Source: Methyloceanibacter stevinii | GTDB lineage: Bacteria > Pseudomonadota > Alphaproteobacteria > Rhizobiales > Methyloligellaceae | DNA: 64,000 nucleotides | Assembly (NCBI RefSeq): GCF_001723355.1 | Contig: NZ_LPWE01000012.1 | Coordinates: 372,001 to 436,000, forward strand | Direction of reading: 5' to 3' | Part shown: in pieces, positions 39,204 to 50,666 of the stretch | How the letters are laid out: each line of letters opens with the position of its first letter | How positions within the stretch are numbered: the stretch's first letter is position 1 | Notes under the pieces: model-generated | What the model was told of the DNA's origin: nothing | Database searches by the model: none | What the model saw: the letters and a program-made list of their open reading frames with translations, nothing else | Program-made: the position numbers and the translations under genes

Positions 39204-40813
39204 TCACTCCCACTCGATGGTGCCGGGCGGCTTTGACGTGATGTCGTAGACACGCGGTTGATGCCGCGCACCTCGTTGATGATGCGCGTGGCAGTGCGCC
39301 CCAGAAAATCGTGGGAGAAGTCGAAATAGTCCGCCGTCATCCCGTCCGTGGAGGTGACGGCGCGGAGCGCGCAGACGAAATCGTAGGTGCGCGCATCGCC
39401 CATGACGCCCACGGTGCGCACGGGCAGCAGCACGGCGAAGGCCTGCCAGATCGTGTCGTAGAGGCCGGCGTTGCGGATCTCTTCCAGATAGATGGCGTCG
39501 GCGGCGCGCAGAATCTCCAGCTTCTCTTCCGTGATGTCGCCTGGAATGCGGATGGCGAGCCCCGGCCCCGGGAACGGATGACGGCCGACGAAGGTCTCGG
39601 GCAGGCCGAGTTCGCGGCCGAGCTCCCGCACCTCGTCCTTGAACAGCATGCGCAAGGGCTCGACGAGCTTGAGCTTCATGGTTTCGGGGAGCCCGCCCAC
39701 GTTGTGGTGGGACTTGATGGTGACGGAAGGCCCGCCCGTCGCCGAGACGCTCTCGATCACGTCCGGGTAGAGCGTGCCTTGCGCGAGGAACTGTGCGTCC
39801 TCGAGCCTCTCGGATTCTTCCTCGAACACCTCGATGAACAGCCGCCCGATGATCTTGCGCTTGGCTTCCGGGTCGGAGATGCCATCCAGCGCGCGCAAGA
39901 ACCGCTCGGACGCATCCACATGCACCAGCGGAATGTTGTAATGCCCGCGGAACAGGTCGACGACCTCCGTGGCCTCGTTCTTCCTGAGCAGGCCATGGTC
40001 CACGAAGATGCAGGTGAGCTGATCGCCGATGGCCTCATGGATGAGGAGCGCGGCGACGGACGAGTCCACGCCGCCCGAAAGCCCGCACACGACCCTTCCC
40101 GAACCGACTTGGCTGCGGATGCGCTGCACCTCCGCCTCGCGGAACTGCGCCATGCTCCAGTCGCCATGGCAACCGCCGATCTTGCGCACGAAGGTCTCGA
40201 TGATCGCGGCACCCTTGGGCGTGTGCACAACCTCCGGGTGGAACTGCACGCCGTAGAGCTTGCGCTCGTCGTCGGCGATGGCCGCGAAAGGCGCGCCGGT
40301 GGAGACGCCTACCGCGCGGAAGCCTTGCGGTAGAGCGGTGACCCGGTCGCCATGGCTCATCCAGACTTGCGCCCGTTCGCCCTCTTCGAAGACGCCGTCG
40401 AACAGCGCCGTGTCGGCCACGACCTCGAGCTCGGCGCGGCCGAATTCCCGCTCATGCCCTGCTTCCACCTGCCCGCCGAGCGCCGCCACCATGGCCTGCT
40501 CGCCGTAGCAGATGCCGAGCACGGGCACGCCGGCTGTGAAGATCGCATCCGGCGCGCGGGGCGTGCCGGTCTCATGCACGGACGCCGGGCCGCCCGACAG
40601 GATGATGGCCTTCGGCTTCGCGGCGGCCAGCACCGCCTCGGCCCGGTCGAAGGGAACGATTTCCGAATAGACGCCCGCCTCGCGCACGCGCCGGGCGATC
40701 AGCTGCGTCACCTGGCTGCCAAAATCGACGATCAGCACCCAATCCTCGGTGCCTTCGATGGGGTCTTGGTGTGCGGTCTCTTGATCCATATGCGCCATTT
40801 TCGGTTTCGCCAT
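39204..40813 (-). CDS. guaA: GMP synthase, frameshifted near the end
   Basis: About 536 residues. The amidotransferase domain has the Cys in [10 protein letters not shown] and the His in QFHPEVVHT. The ATP-pyrophosphatase domain has GLSGGVDSS. After GINRV, one missing G (near 39252) throws the last 17 codons out of frame. The next frame gives [14 protein letters not shown] and a stop at 39204, the invariant GuaA ending. It converts XMP to GMP using glutamine. The likely start is one of three ATGs at 40813, 40795 or 40786. guaB lies 4 kb away on the same strand. Confidence 0.93.
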
Positions 40814-40957
40814 TTCGGCCTCTCTGGCGGCCGTTATAGCAGGAGTCTCAGCAAGGCCAGGGGCTTCGCGCCGGGTTCTTGAGAGTTTTCCGCTCGGAAA
40901 TGCGCGACATTGCCCCTATCAAGGAAATAGGACGCCAAGCCGGGGGAGAAGAGCCGC

Positions 40958-41975
40958 ATGGACGAGACGGAGCAGCGCGAGATCGAGGAGCGGCTCAAGG
41001 AGCAAATCGCGTCCTATCACGAAGCGGCCCTGCTCTTCACCGCGGTCACGGCGGGCCTGCCCGATCTTCTGAAGGCCGAGCCGCGCGACCCTGAAGCGCT
41101 CGCTAACGACCTGGGGCTTGCCGCCGGCCCCCTGCGGCGCCTCCTGCGCGGCCTCGTGGCGATGCGGCTGTGCGAGGAGCTGGACGACGGCCGTTTCGCG
41201 CTGCGCCCGCCGCCGAATGCCTCACCTACGGCAATCCCTCGAACCTCAGCGAGAAGGCCTTCGTCGTCGTGGGGCAATACTGGATGCCTGGATGTCCATG
41301 ATGTATTCGCTGCGCACGGGCGAGCCCTCGCTGCCCTTCGCCCTCAACAGACGGCGGCAGACTGGCGCGGCGCCAAATCCGACGAGGCCGGTTCCTGTTC
41401 CGCTATGTGGCCAAGGAGGAGCTGGCCAATCCGGGCAGCATGCACGAGGCCCTAGGCGACGTCGCGGAGGGCGCGGTGATCGCGAGCATCGGAGGCGGCT
41501 ACGGCGCCTGGCTGGCGGACGTGCTGGAGCGCGACCCGTCTCTCAAGGGCATCGTCTTCGATGCCCGCCGGTGCTGGACGATGCGATGCGGCTGTTCGAC
41601 GTCCTGGAGTTCGCGGACCGAATCGAGTTCCTCCCCGGCGATGCCCGCGAGGAGGTTCCCGCTGTCGCCGACATCTATGTCCTGAAGAGCGTGCTGCAGC
41701 AGCACGACGACAAGGACGCCGCCGCGATCCTCGAGAACTGCCGCCGGGCGATGACGCCTGGCGCACGCCTCGTCGTCCACGAGCGGCTGATGCCCGAAGA
41801 CCCCAGCGCCGACCCCGAGGCGATCATGATTGACCTGCACATGATGGCGATCACGGGCGGCAAAACGCGCACCCTGGCGGAGATGGAATCATTGATCTCA
41901 AGCGCCGGTCTGAGCGTCGCCGGACACCGCAAGACCAGCGGCGGCATGACCGCGATCGACGTCCGCACCCCCTGA
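40958..41975 (+). CDS. O-methyltransferase (acetylserotonin OMT-like) with five frame breaks
   Basis: The pieces in three frames add up to a roughly 339-residue class I O-methyltransferase of the PF00891 type. The N-terminal dimerisation domain is LFTAVTAGLPDLL, then LGLAAGPLRRLLRGLVAM. The SAM site is IGGGYGAWLADVLER, and LPGDAREEVPAVADIYVLKSVLQQHDD carries the catalytic region. Breaks fall near 41215, 41287, 41348, 41385 and 41563. Each fragment remains conserved, so a poorly resolved stretch is more likely than a decayed gene, but a genuine pseudogene is possible. Substrate unknown. Divergent from guaA. Confidence 0.7.
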
Positions 41976-42035
41976 ATCAAAAACGCAAGCCTAGGCGCCA
42001 ACCGATTCAAAGGAATCGGAAAATCAGAATGCGCC

Positions 42036-43328
42036 TCAAGCCTGCCGTTCCAGCGTAGCCACGAAGAAACCGTCCGTGCCGTGGCTGCGCGGCGTCATGA
42101 GCAGCGTCTCGTCGGACCCGTCCGCGGAGGCCGGCGCGTCCGCCTCGATCGCCTCCTCCCAGACCTCTCGCCAAGGCTTCAGGGCGAACTCCGGATGGCG
42201 CTCCAGGAAGCTGTCCACCTGCTCGCGGTTCTCGCCTGGCAGCACTGAACACGTAATGTAGGTGAGCCGGCCGCCGGGCTTCACGAGATCCCGCGCCCGC
42301 GCCAGCACCGCGACCTGGTCGGCCATGCGCCCCGAGAGCATGTCCGGCGTCAGGCGCCATTTAGCGTCCGGGCGCCGCCGCCAGGTTCCCGAGCCCGTGC
42401 AGGGCGCGTCGATGACGACCCTGTCCATCCGGCCCTCGGGGCGCGAGCCCCGCGTCGACCCCGCCCTCCAGCACCTGCACGTTGCGGGCGCCGCCCGCCG
42501 CAAGCGGTCGAAGATCGGACGAAGTCGCATGCGGTTCGCGTCATAGGCATAGAGCTGGCCGGTGTTCGCCATCGCCGCCGCCAGCGCCAAGGTCTTGCCG
42601 CCGGCACCGGCGCACAGGTCGATGACCTGCTCACGCGGCCCGGCGCCGGTCATGGCGGCCGCGATCTGTGCGCCTCGTCCTGGACCTCGAGACCACCCCT
42701 TTCCATGGGCCGCGTCCGCCTCCACATGGGGCGTCCGCGCCGATCCTTGCCGAGGCGCGATGCGCAATCCGTGGCGCCCATAGGCGGTCGGCTGAGGCGT
42801 GAAACGCGCCAATGCTTTCAAGACCTTGTCACGGTTTGCTTTGAGCGTGTTCACCCGCAGATCGACCGGCGCACGCACCGAAAGCGCCGCGCCCTCGGCC
42901 ACCGCGTCCTCCCCGAAGACGGCCGCAAAAGAGTCCTCCAGCCACTCGGGATAATCCCCGCGCACCCAGGCCGGAACGTCCGGCGATAGCACGCGCGTGA
43001 GCCCTGCCCGCTCCACCTCGGTCAATGGCTCGGGCGCGAAACGGCTGCCGTCGAAGAGCCTATCCACGCTGTCGGCGCTCATGCCCCAAGCGCTCACGAG
43101 AGCCCGCAAGACGAGCGCCCGAGGGCCGTCATCTTCCATGGCCGCGCCGAGAGAGGCGCGCTGCCGCAGGCAATCGAACACGAGGCTGCCGATCGCCGCC
43201 CGGTCGCCGGATCCGGCGAAGCGATGGGCGCTCCCCCAATCCTTCAGCGCCTCGGAGGCCGGCCGCTTGCGCGCGCCCAAGTCGGTCAGCACTTCGATGG
43301 CCGCGCTTGCTCTTCCCGCCGGTGTCAT
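42036..43328 (-). CDS. rsmB: 16S rRNA (cytosine-C5) methyltransferase, RsmB-like
   Basis: About 430 residues from the ATG at 43328, which overlaps the MAPEG stop in an ATGA. An N-terminal NusB-like domain is followed by a SAM domain with VIDLCAGAGGKTLALA, the IDAPCTGSGTWRRRPDAKW catalytic motif (PCxG Cys) and YITCSVLPGENREQV (second Cys). These are the Nol1/Nop2/Sun family features. Two short stretches (around 42665-42700 and 42425-42500) seem changed by compensating indels: near HGKGW the other frame gives EVQDE. RsmB methylates C967 in 16S rRNA in E. coli. Confidence 0.83.
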   Translation of the reverse strand: MTPAGRASAAIEVLTDLGARKRPASEALKDWGSAHRFAGSGDRAAIGSLVFDCLRQRASLGAAMEDDGPRALVLRALVSAWGMSADSVDRLFDGSRFAPEPLTEVERAGLTRVLSPDVPAWVRGDYPEWLEDSFAAVFGEDAVAEGAALSVRAPVDLRVNTLKANRDKVLKALARFTPQPTAYGRHGLRIAPRQGSARTPHVEADAAHGKGWSRGPGRGAQIAAAMTGAGPREQVIDLCAGAGGKTLALAAAMANTGQLYAYDANRMRLRPIFDRLRRAAPATCRCWRAGSTRGSRPEGRMDRVVIDAPCTGSGTWRRRPDAKWRLTPDMLSGRMADQVAVLARARDLVKPGGRLTYITCSVLPGENREQVDSFLERHPEFALKPWREVWEEAIEADAPASADGSDETLLMTPRSHGTDGFFVATLERQA

Positions 43329-43756
43329 CAGTTCGTCTGGAACACGAGGATTCGGCCGGCGACAAGAATCCACATCAGCGCCAGTGAAATGGCGCCGAGC
43401 AGGAACATGGGCGTCCGATGCGCGAGCTTGTTGCTCGTCACATGGATGGCGGTGTGGCCGATCCGGGAAAGGGTGAACATCCACATGAGCACATAGACCG
43501 TCGTGTCGAGGGTCTTGGTCATGAAGCCGAGAAGCACGACGACGTAGAACAGCGTGGGCATCTCCATCGCATTGTGGAAGGCATTGCTGACCTGCTGCAC
43601 GTAAGGGGGCCAATCCGCCTGGCGCGAGGCCGCTACTTCGGGGTGCACGTCGCCCTTCCGGATGGCCCGGAGCCGCAAGATGATCATCCAGAACAGCAGG
43701 GCAAAGGTCAGCGCGACCTGCAGAAACATGGGCAGTAGTATGGCTGCGAGCGACAT
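43328..43756 (-). CDS. MAPEG family membrane protein
   Basis: A 142-residue protein with four membrane helices. The pattern VSNAFHNAMEMPTLFYVVVLL is the MAPEG signature (N..E..P.F), and ALMWILVAG-like segments complete it. MAPEG proteins include glutathione-dependent membrane enzymes, but most bacterial members are uncharacterised. It is translationally coupled to rsmB, a pairing I cannot explain functionally. Confidence 0.85.
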   Translation of the reverse strand: MSLAAILLPMFLQVALTFALLFWMIILRLRAIRKGDVHPEVAASRQADWPPYVQQVSNAFHNAMEMPTLFYVVVLLGFMTKTLDTTVYVLMWMFTLSRIGHTAIHVTSNKLAHRTPMFLLGAISLALMWILVAGRILVFQTN

Positions 43757-44003
43757 GAGGTTTCCTTTTGGGATTCGTTGCGCGCAGCGATCTGCGCAGT
43801 TCGCGCGCCTTGCGTTGTTATACTCCGCCGGCGCTGCAGTTGTAGATACGCTCTTTGTCGGACGTATCGGCGCCCTCTCCTAGCCCTCAAGCCTGCCAGA
43901 ATGTCCTGGAAACATGGAGGGATGTTCAATTGACGAGAGCGTACCGCCCCTTCTAAACGTACACAAAACAGCAAAGTTCAAAGCGTTCCTAAGGAGGATT
44001 TCC

Positions 44004-44852
44004 ATGCGCATGCGCGCTTTTCCCATGTTTTCCGTCGGAGCGGCCCTCGCGGCCGGGCTTCTCGCCGTTGCGCTTCTCGCGCACCCCGCCGCCGCCAAGG
44101 ACGACAAGTCCTCGGACCCCTGCTTCGACGGCAAGCTGAGCATCAAGGAAGTGCTCGAAGCCTGCCAGGCCTTTATCGACGGGGGCAGCGACGACAAGAC
44201 ACTCCTCATTCGCGCCCATAGCGTGCGCGCCATGGGCCTCTCGGCAACCGGCAATCTCGATGAGGCGATGGTCGACATCAACGCCGCCGTCGAGATCGAT
44301 CCGAAGCGCGCCAACAGCTACTTCATGCGCGCGGCTGCCTACGACGCCATGAAGGATTACGACAACGCGATCACCGATCTGGACCAGGCCATCGAGCTGA
44401 AGGACGACGACGGGGACTATTATCTGCTGCGCGGCCTCGTCTACACCCACAAGAACGATCTCGACACGGCGCTCACCGATCTGAACAAAAAGGTCGAGTT
44501 GGACCCGAAAGCCGTCAACGGCTATTCCAGCCGCGGCGAGATCTACCGCAAACGCAAGGAATACGATGAGTCGATCGCCGATTACACGAAGGTGATCGAA
44601 CTCGATCCCGAGACCGCGAAAGGCTACGTCGATCGCGGCTGGGTCTATGTTCTGAACGATGATCTCGACAATGCGGGCCCCGACTTCGACACGGCCCTGA
44701 AGATTCAGGGGAACAACGCGCTGGCCCTGGTCGGCCGGGGCGTTGTGAAGAGCCGGACCGGCGAACCCACGGACGGCAGTGCCGACCTCAGGATGGCCGA
44801 GAGGCTCGAGCCCGGCGTGTTCGATCAGGTCCGCGCAATGGGCGTCAAATAG
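44004..44852 (+). CDS. Exported TPR protein
   Basis: A 282-residue protein from the ATG at 44004, which has the best ribosome site in the window, AAGGAGG at 43991-43997. The signal peptide ends near HPAAAKDD (about residue 32). Then come about six TPR repeats of the type A..G...D.A..D...A..LDP.....Y..RG, covering residues 60-250. Such proteins scaffold periplasmic partners; the partner here is unknown. The gene stands alone. Cysteines at DPCFDG and LEACQA may form a disulfide. Confidence 0.85.
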   Translation: MRMRAFPMFSVGAALAAGLLAVALLAHPAAAKDDKSSDPCFDGKLSIKEVLEACQAFIDGGSDDKTLLIRAHSVRAMGLSATGNLDEAMVDINAAVEIDPKRANSYFMRAAAYDAMKDYDNAITDLDQAIELKDDDGDYYLLRGLVYTHKNDLDTALTDLNKKVELDPKAVNGYSSRGEIYRKRKEYDESIADYTKVIELDPETAKGYVDRGWVYVLNDDLDNAGPDFDTALKIQGNNALALVGRGVVKSRTGEPTDGSADLRMAERLEPGVFDQVRAMGVK

Positions 44853-44919
44853 CAGCGACGCTGCACGCAGGCATCGAGATGAGCGGGCGGCCGCAGAAGC
44901 CGCCGCTCAAATCGCGCTT

Positions 44920-46545
<1,626 letters not shown>

Positions 46546-47460
46546 TCAGAGGGTCTTGAGAGCCTTGCGTAACAAAGGCACTGCAATCTCCGAAAACGCC
46601 TGGACTTTCGGCTGCGGCAAACGGTCCTCCCGGTGCACGAGGCTGACGGGAAGCGGCTCCGGTTCGAAGTCCTCGAGGACCCGGCACAGCGACCCGTCTT
46701 TCAGGGGCGCCTGCGCCTGGTAGGAGAGAACCCGAACGATGCCGAGACCGGACACCGCAGCGTCGATCCCCGTCTCTGCCGTGTTGACGATCAAGCGGGG
46801 CTCGACCGGAACGTTCTGGGCCTTCCGCTTCTCCGGACCGCCGCTCCCCGGAAATCCCCAGCGATCGGGCTGTGAGAACGAGGTGAAGGTGATGCAGGAA
46901 TAGTCGAGCAGATCTCTCGGCTCCGCTGGCACGCCGGCCGCCTCGAGATAGGCGGGACTGGCGCAGCAGATCAGCCGGACCGTGCCTAGTGTGGTGGCGC
47001 GCATCGCCGAATCCGGGAGATGGCCGATGCGGATCCCGACATCGAGTCCCTCCTCAACGAGGTTCACCACCCGGTTCACCAGGAGCATGCGCGCGGTCAT
47101 TTGCGGATAGGCGTCCAGATAGGCGCTCACCACCGGGCGTACATGCAACCGCCCGAACAGGCTGGGCGCCGTCAGCGCCAGCAGGCCGCGGGGTTCCGCC
47201 TTCTCGCCGGCCAAATGGCGTTCAGCCATGTCGAGGTCGCCGAGAACCCGGCGGCATGTCTCCAAATAGGTCTGCCCCGGCTCCGTCAGAGCCAGTCGCC
47301 GCGTCGTCCGGGTGACAAGACGCGTGTTGAGGGCGTCTTCCAGCGCCTTGAGATGGCGGCTCACCGTAGTCAGCGGCATGCCGAGCCGCTCCCCGGCCGC
47401 CGAAAGCGAGCCCGCATCGGCAATCGCCACGAACACCCGTATCGCTCCCAGCCGGTCCAT
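46546..47460 (-). CDS. LysR-type transcriptional regulator
   Basis: A 304-residue LysR protein. The N-terminal helix-turn-helix is DRLGAIRVFVAIADAGSLSAAGERLGMPLTTVSRHLKALED, and residues 90-300 form the effector-binding domain. It is divergent from the GST operon, with a 116-bp shared promoter region containing symmetric elements, so it probably controls that operon and itself. The effector is unknown. Confidence 0.93.
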   Translation of the reverse strand: MDRLGAIRVFVAIADAGSLSAAGERLGMPLTTVSRHLKALEDALNTRLVTRTTRRLALTEPGQTYLETCRRVLGDLDMAERHLAGEKAEPRGLLALTAPSLFGRLHVRPVVSAYLDAYPQMTARMLLVNRVVNLVEEGLDVGIRIGHLPDSAMRATTLGTVRLICCASPAYLEAAGVPAEPRDLLDYSCITFTSFSQPDRWGFPGSGGPEKRKAQNVPVEPRLIVNTAETGIDAAVSGLGIVRVLSYQAQAPLKDGSLCRVLEDFEPEPLPVSLVHREDRLPQPKVQAFSEIAVPLLRKALKTL

Positions 47461-47474
47461 TTATTATCCCGTAT

Positions 47475-47506
47475 TATGGAAGGATATATCCACGATTTCA
47501 TCCATA
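47475..47506. promoter_or_regulatory. Probable LysR binding region
   Basis: TATGGA (47475-47480) and TCCATA (47501-47506) form a matched inverted pair, and the perfect 10-bp palindrome GGATATATCC lies between them at 47482-47491. The site sits between the divergent LysR and GST genes. The spacing fits a LysR-type site, but no T-N11-A core is individually convincing. Confidence 0.55.
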
Positions 47507-47576
47507 CCGCACAAAAGCGGAATAAGCCATATGGATGGGGACACACCGCAGCCACACCGCCGGAAGGGAACGCTCA

Positions 47577-48179
47577 ATGACCGCTCGCACTCTGTACGAC
47601 ATGGAACTCTCTGGGAATTGCTACAAAGTCCGACTCTTTTGCGCCCTGCTTGGGCTGGATGTTGCGCTTGAGCCCGTCGACCTCATGGCGGGAGCCCACA
47701 AGCAAAGTCCGTTCATCGACCTGAACCCGTTCGGCCAGGTTCCCGTGCTGCAAGACGGCGACGTCGTTTTGCGCGACTCGCAAGCCATCCTGGTCTACCT
47801 CGCCCGCAAATATGGCGGCGAGAACTGGCTGCCCACGGACCCCGTCGGTATGGCGAGTGTCGTGAACTGGCTGATGGTGGCGGAGAACGAAATCGCCCGC
47901 GGCCCTGGAGACGCGCGCCTCCATGACAAGTTCGGCTTCCCCGTCGATGCGGACGGAGCGCGGGCGAACGCAGCCAGTATTCTCGGCCTGCTGGAGACGC
48001 ACCTCGAAGAGAACGAATGGCTGGCGCTGGACCGGCCCACCATCGCGGATATTGCCTGCATGCCCTACGTGGCCCTCGGCCATGAAGGCGGCGTGCCGCT
48101 GGACTCCTATCCCGCGATCCAGGCTTGGGTCGGCCGCATCAAGGCCCTCCCCGGCTTCGTCGCCATGCCGGCGCTGTAG
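47577..48179 (+). CDS. Glutathione S-transferase
   Basis: A 200-residue GST from the ATG at 47577, with a GGAAGGGAA ribosome site. The N-terminal thioredoxin-like domain has ELSGNCYKVRLFCALLG (active-site region), NPFGQVPVLQDGDVVLRDSQAILVYLA and the cis-Pro. The C-terminal helical domain ends LDRPTIADIACMPYV. It conjugates or reduces electrophiles using glutathione. First gene of a three-gene run with the flavin-oxidase-like and DJ-1 genes, all controlled from the LysR promoter region. Confidence 0.92.
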   Translation: MTARTLYDMELSGNCYKVRLFCALLGLDVALEPVDLMAGAHKQSPFIDLNPFGQVPVLQDGDVVLRDSQAILVYLARKYGGENWLPTDPVGMASVVNWLMVAENEIARGPGDARLHDKFGFPVDADGARANAASILGLLETHLEENEWLALDRPTIADIACMPYVALGHEGGVPLDSYPAIQAWVGRIKALPGFVAMPAL

Positions 48180-48186
48180 GCCCCCC

Positions 48187-48813
48187 ATGCGCACCTGGAT
48201 GGACATAACCTTCACGCCCTCGGTCAAGGCGGCGCAGACCCGCCGCGGCTCGCGTGAGGGCTATGCCCGGATGGAAGCCAAAGGCACGACCCGGACGTTC
48301 GTCGATGACGGTCTTGCCGACTTCATTGCGAACGCCCGCTCGTTCTACCTGGCGACCGCCAGCAGCGATGGCCAGCCCTACATCCAGCATCGCGGGGGCC
48401 CGCCCGGCTTCCTGCATGTACTCGACGAGAACACGCTGGCCTTCGCCGACTTCTCGGGCAACCGGCAATACATCTCTACCGGCAATCTGGACGAGAACCC
48501 GAAGGCGATGATCTTCATCATGGATTACCGCACGCGCCGCCGCGTGAAGATCTGGGGCACGGCAAAGGTGGTGGAGAACGACGACGCGCTCATCGACCGG
48601 CTGATGCCCGACAATTACGTGGCGCGTCCCGAGGCGGCCCTCGTCTTCACCGTGAACTCCTGGGACACGAACTGCCCCCAGCACATTCCGCTCATGGTCT
48701 TCGCCGAGGACGTCGAGCCGCTTGCCGAGCGTGTCACCGCGCTGGAAGCGGAGAACGCACGCCTTCGGAGACAACTCACCGACAACAACACCGCATCAGG
48801 AGACGCCACGTGA
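48187..48813 (+). CDS. Pyridoxamine 5-phosphate oxidase-fold flavoprotein
   Basis: About 208 residues from the ATG at 48187. The split-barrel FMN-binding fold is shown by FYLATASSDGQPYIQHRGGPPGFLHVLDENTLAFADFSGNRQYISTGNL and VKIWGTAKVVE. A short C-terminal coiled stretch with Leu/Glu heptads (LAERVTALEAENARLRRQL) may dimerise. True PdxH residues are not evident, so it is more likely a general flavin reductase or oxidase. It lies 7 bp after gst and overlaps the DJ-1 start in an ATGA. Confidence 0.8.
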   Translation: MRTWMDITFTPSVKAAQTRRGSREGYARMEAKGTTRTFVDDGLADFIANARSFYLATASSDGQPYIQHRGGPPGFLHVLDENTLAFADFSGNRQYISTGNLDENPKAMIFIMDYRTRRRVKIWGTAKVVENDDALIDRLMPDNYVARPEAALVFTVNSWDTNCPQHIPLMVFAEDVEPLAERVTALEAENARLRRQLTDNNTASGDAT

Positions 48814-49484
48814 CCGCCCATCGCAGCTACCCCAAGACGCCCGGATTTCGCCTCGGTGTCTATGTGTTCAAGGACGCCGAGATCGTCGATTTCGCCGCGC
48901 CGCATGGCGTGTTTTCGGTGGCCCGCCGTCTCGACCCGGAGCTCGACGCGTTTCTCGTTTCGGACGCCATGCGGCCCGTACAGGCCCAGGCGGGCCTGAC
49001 GGTGATCCCGAACTACAGCTTCAACGATACGCCGGACATGAACGCACTTCTGATCCCCGGCGGGTTCGGCACGCGCCAGGAGATGCACAACCAGCGGCTC
49101 CATGCCTTCATCCGGTCGCTCCCGGAAAAGACTCTGATTACAAGCGTCTGCACAGGCTCGTGGATCTACGGTGCCATGGGTCTGCTGGACGGCCTACCCG
49201 CCACCAACCGCAAGGAGCCGGATCGGCTCGAGGCCTCGGGCGCCGGCAAAGTTCCGATCGACCGCCTCGCGGAAATAGCCCCAAAGGCCCAGATCTCGCG
49301 CGCGCGCGTCGTCGATGCGGGGCGGATCGTGACCGCGGGCGGCATCGCGTCCGGCATGGAAATGGGTTTCCACCTGCTGCGCCGCGCCGGCTACCCGGAA
49401 GACTTCATCTCCGAAGTCGCACGCATCATGGAATATGCTGCCGCCTACGAGGTCTATCGCAACGACATAGAATATGCCGGCTAG
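48810..49484 (+). CDS. DJ-1/PfpI family protein
   Basis: A 224-residue protein. The nucleophile elbow is ITSVCTGSWIYGAMGLLDG, with the conserved Cys. Family pieces LIPGGFGTR, FAAPHGVF and VTAGGIASGMEMGF are present. There is no helix-turn-helix domain, so it is the enzyme type (isonitrile hydratase, glyoxalase III or chaperone-like) rather than the GlxA regulator type. Unlike typical members, the stretch after LDG reads LPATNRKEPDR instead of ATTHW, so the substrate pocket differs. Last gene of the LysR-controlled run. Confidence 0.82.
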   Translation: MTAHRSYPKTPGFRLGVYVFKDAEIVDFAAPHGVFSVARRLDPELDAFLVSDAMRPVQAQAGLTVIPNYSFNDTPDMNALLIPGGFGTRQEMHNQRLHAFIRSLPEKTLITSVCTGSWIYGAMGLLDGLPATNRKEPDRLEASGAGKVPIDRLAEIAPKAQISRARVVDAGRIVTAGGIASGMEMGFHLLRRAGYPEDFISEVARIMEYAAAYEVYRNDIEYAG

Positions 49485-49578
49485 ACGCCCCCTGCCCCTT
49501 GATCGGGGCTGAAGAATGCAGAGATTGTGAGTCGCACCCCTTGCGACGGGCGTGCTCGTTACGGTGGAGCGGCTCACA

Positions 49579-49970
49579 ATGACGACGGCAATGGAGGCGG
49601 ACTGGGTCCTCAGGACCATGGCCGCAATGGCCGCGGCCGATCAAAGGCTCGACGCCCGCGAGGTCGACCTCATCCAACGCGTCTATCAAGAGCTGACCGG
49701 ACGGCCTGTGGATGTGGGCGGCGTCGTGTCGGCGGTCCAAGTCTATGCCCGGCGAGATGTGGCCCAGGACTTGTCGCAGGTCGCCGGCAGCTTCTCGCCC
49801 GAAGCAAAGACGGCCATCATGCAAGGGGCCTATCGGACCCTCGCCGTCAACAATCATGTTTCGCAAGCCGAGCGCGACACGCTCGACAGGGTCGCCGGAG
49901 CGCTTCGCTCCCGGCCTCCGAATTGGAGGCGATCCTGGCGGAGGTCGAAACACCTCCCTCACAGACCTAG
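49579..49970 (+). CDS. TerB-like protein, frameshifted
   Basis: About 130 residues when one break near 49908 is bridged. The N-terminal frame reads EADWVLRTMAAMAAADQRLDAREVDLIQRVYQELTG, a TerB/DjlA-like helical signature with an acidic metal-binding pattern. The C-terminal frame reads [20 protein letters not shown] with a stop at 49968. TerB domains bind metals in tellurite resistance, though single-domain copies have other roles. It is convergent with the aquaporin gene, and the stops overlap. Confidence 0.62.
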
Positions 49971-50647
49971 CTGTCGTGGCTCTCCGAGCCGGGCCTGAGC
50001 AACCAACCGAACAACAGAACCGCCGCGGCGGCGCCCACGAACTGCGCCAGCAGAAAAGCCGGCACATGGGCCGGAGCGATCCCTGAGAACGTGTCGCTGA
50101 TGGCGCGGGCGATCGTCACCGCCGGATTGGCGAACGACGTCGAGGACGTGAACCAGTACGCGCTCGTAATATAGAGACCGACCGCAGCCGGGATCGCGGC
50201 GACATTGAAGCGGACGCAGCCGAGGATCGTGGCCACGAGCCCGAACGTGGCGATGAACTCGCCGAGCCACTGCCCGAACCCGGTCCTTGTGTGCTGACTG
50301 ATCTGGATCGCGTCGAGGCCGAACATCAAATGGGCCGCAATCGCGCCCAAGCATCCGCCCACGATCTGCACGGCCATATACGGCAGCACTTCGCCGCGCG
50401 GGAGCGATCCGCGCAGGAGCATCGCGAAGCTGACCGCCGGGTTGAAATGCGCCCCCGAGACGTCGATGAAGATCGTGATGATGACGAACAGGACCGCGCC
50501 TGTGGCGATCGTGTTGCAGAGAAGCGCCAGCGCCACGTTCCCGCCGGCAAGGGTCTCCGCCATGATGCCGGACCCGACGACCGCCATCACAAGAAAAAAC
50601 GTGCCCAGCGCCTCGGCACAGAGCCGCCGCGTGAAATCGAACGTCAT
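49967..50647 (-). CDS. Aquaporin/MIP channel, AqpS-like
   Basis: A 226-residue membrane protein with six helices from the ATG at 50647. Both NPA loops are present: [10 protein letters not shown] and [10 protein letters not shown]. The position just downstream of arsM recalls AqpS of Sinorhizobium, an aquaglyceroporin in an ars operon that conducts As(III). It would pass arsenite, methylarsenicals or glycerol across the inner membrane. The aromatic/arginine filter residue is Arg after NPAVTIA, as usual. Confidence 0.83.
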   Translation of the reverse strand: MTFDFTRRLCAEALGTFFLVMAVVGSGIMAETLAGGNVALALLCNTIATGAVLFVIITIFIDVSGAHFNPAVSFAMLLRGSLPRGEVLPYMAVQIVGGCLGAIAAHLMFGLDAIQISQHTRTGFGQWLGEFIATFGLVATILGCVRFNVAAIPAAVGLYITSAYWFTSSTSFANPAVTIARAISDTFSGIAPAHVPAFLLAQFVGAAAAVLLFGWLLRPGSESHDS

Positions 50648-50666
50648 AGTCCCCCCGTCTGCCGCG

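Noticed and set aside
40958-41975. Programmed ribosomal frameshifting in the O-methyltransferase
   Set aside because: Five breaks in 1 kb with no slippery heptamer or consistent direction do not fit recoding.
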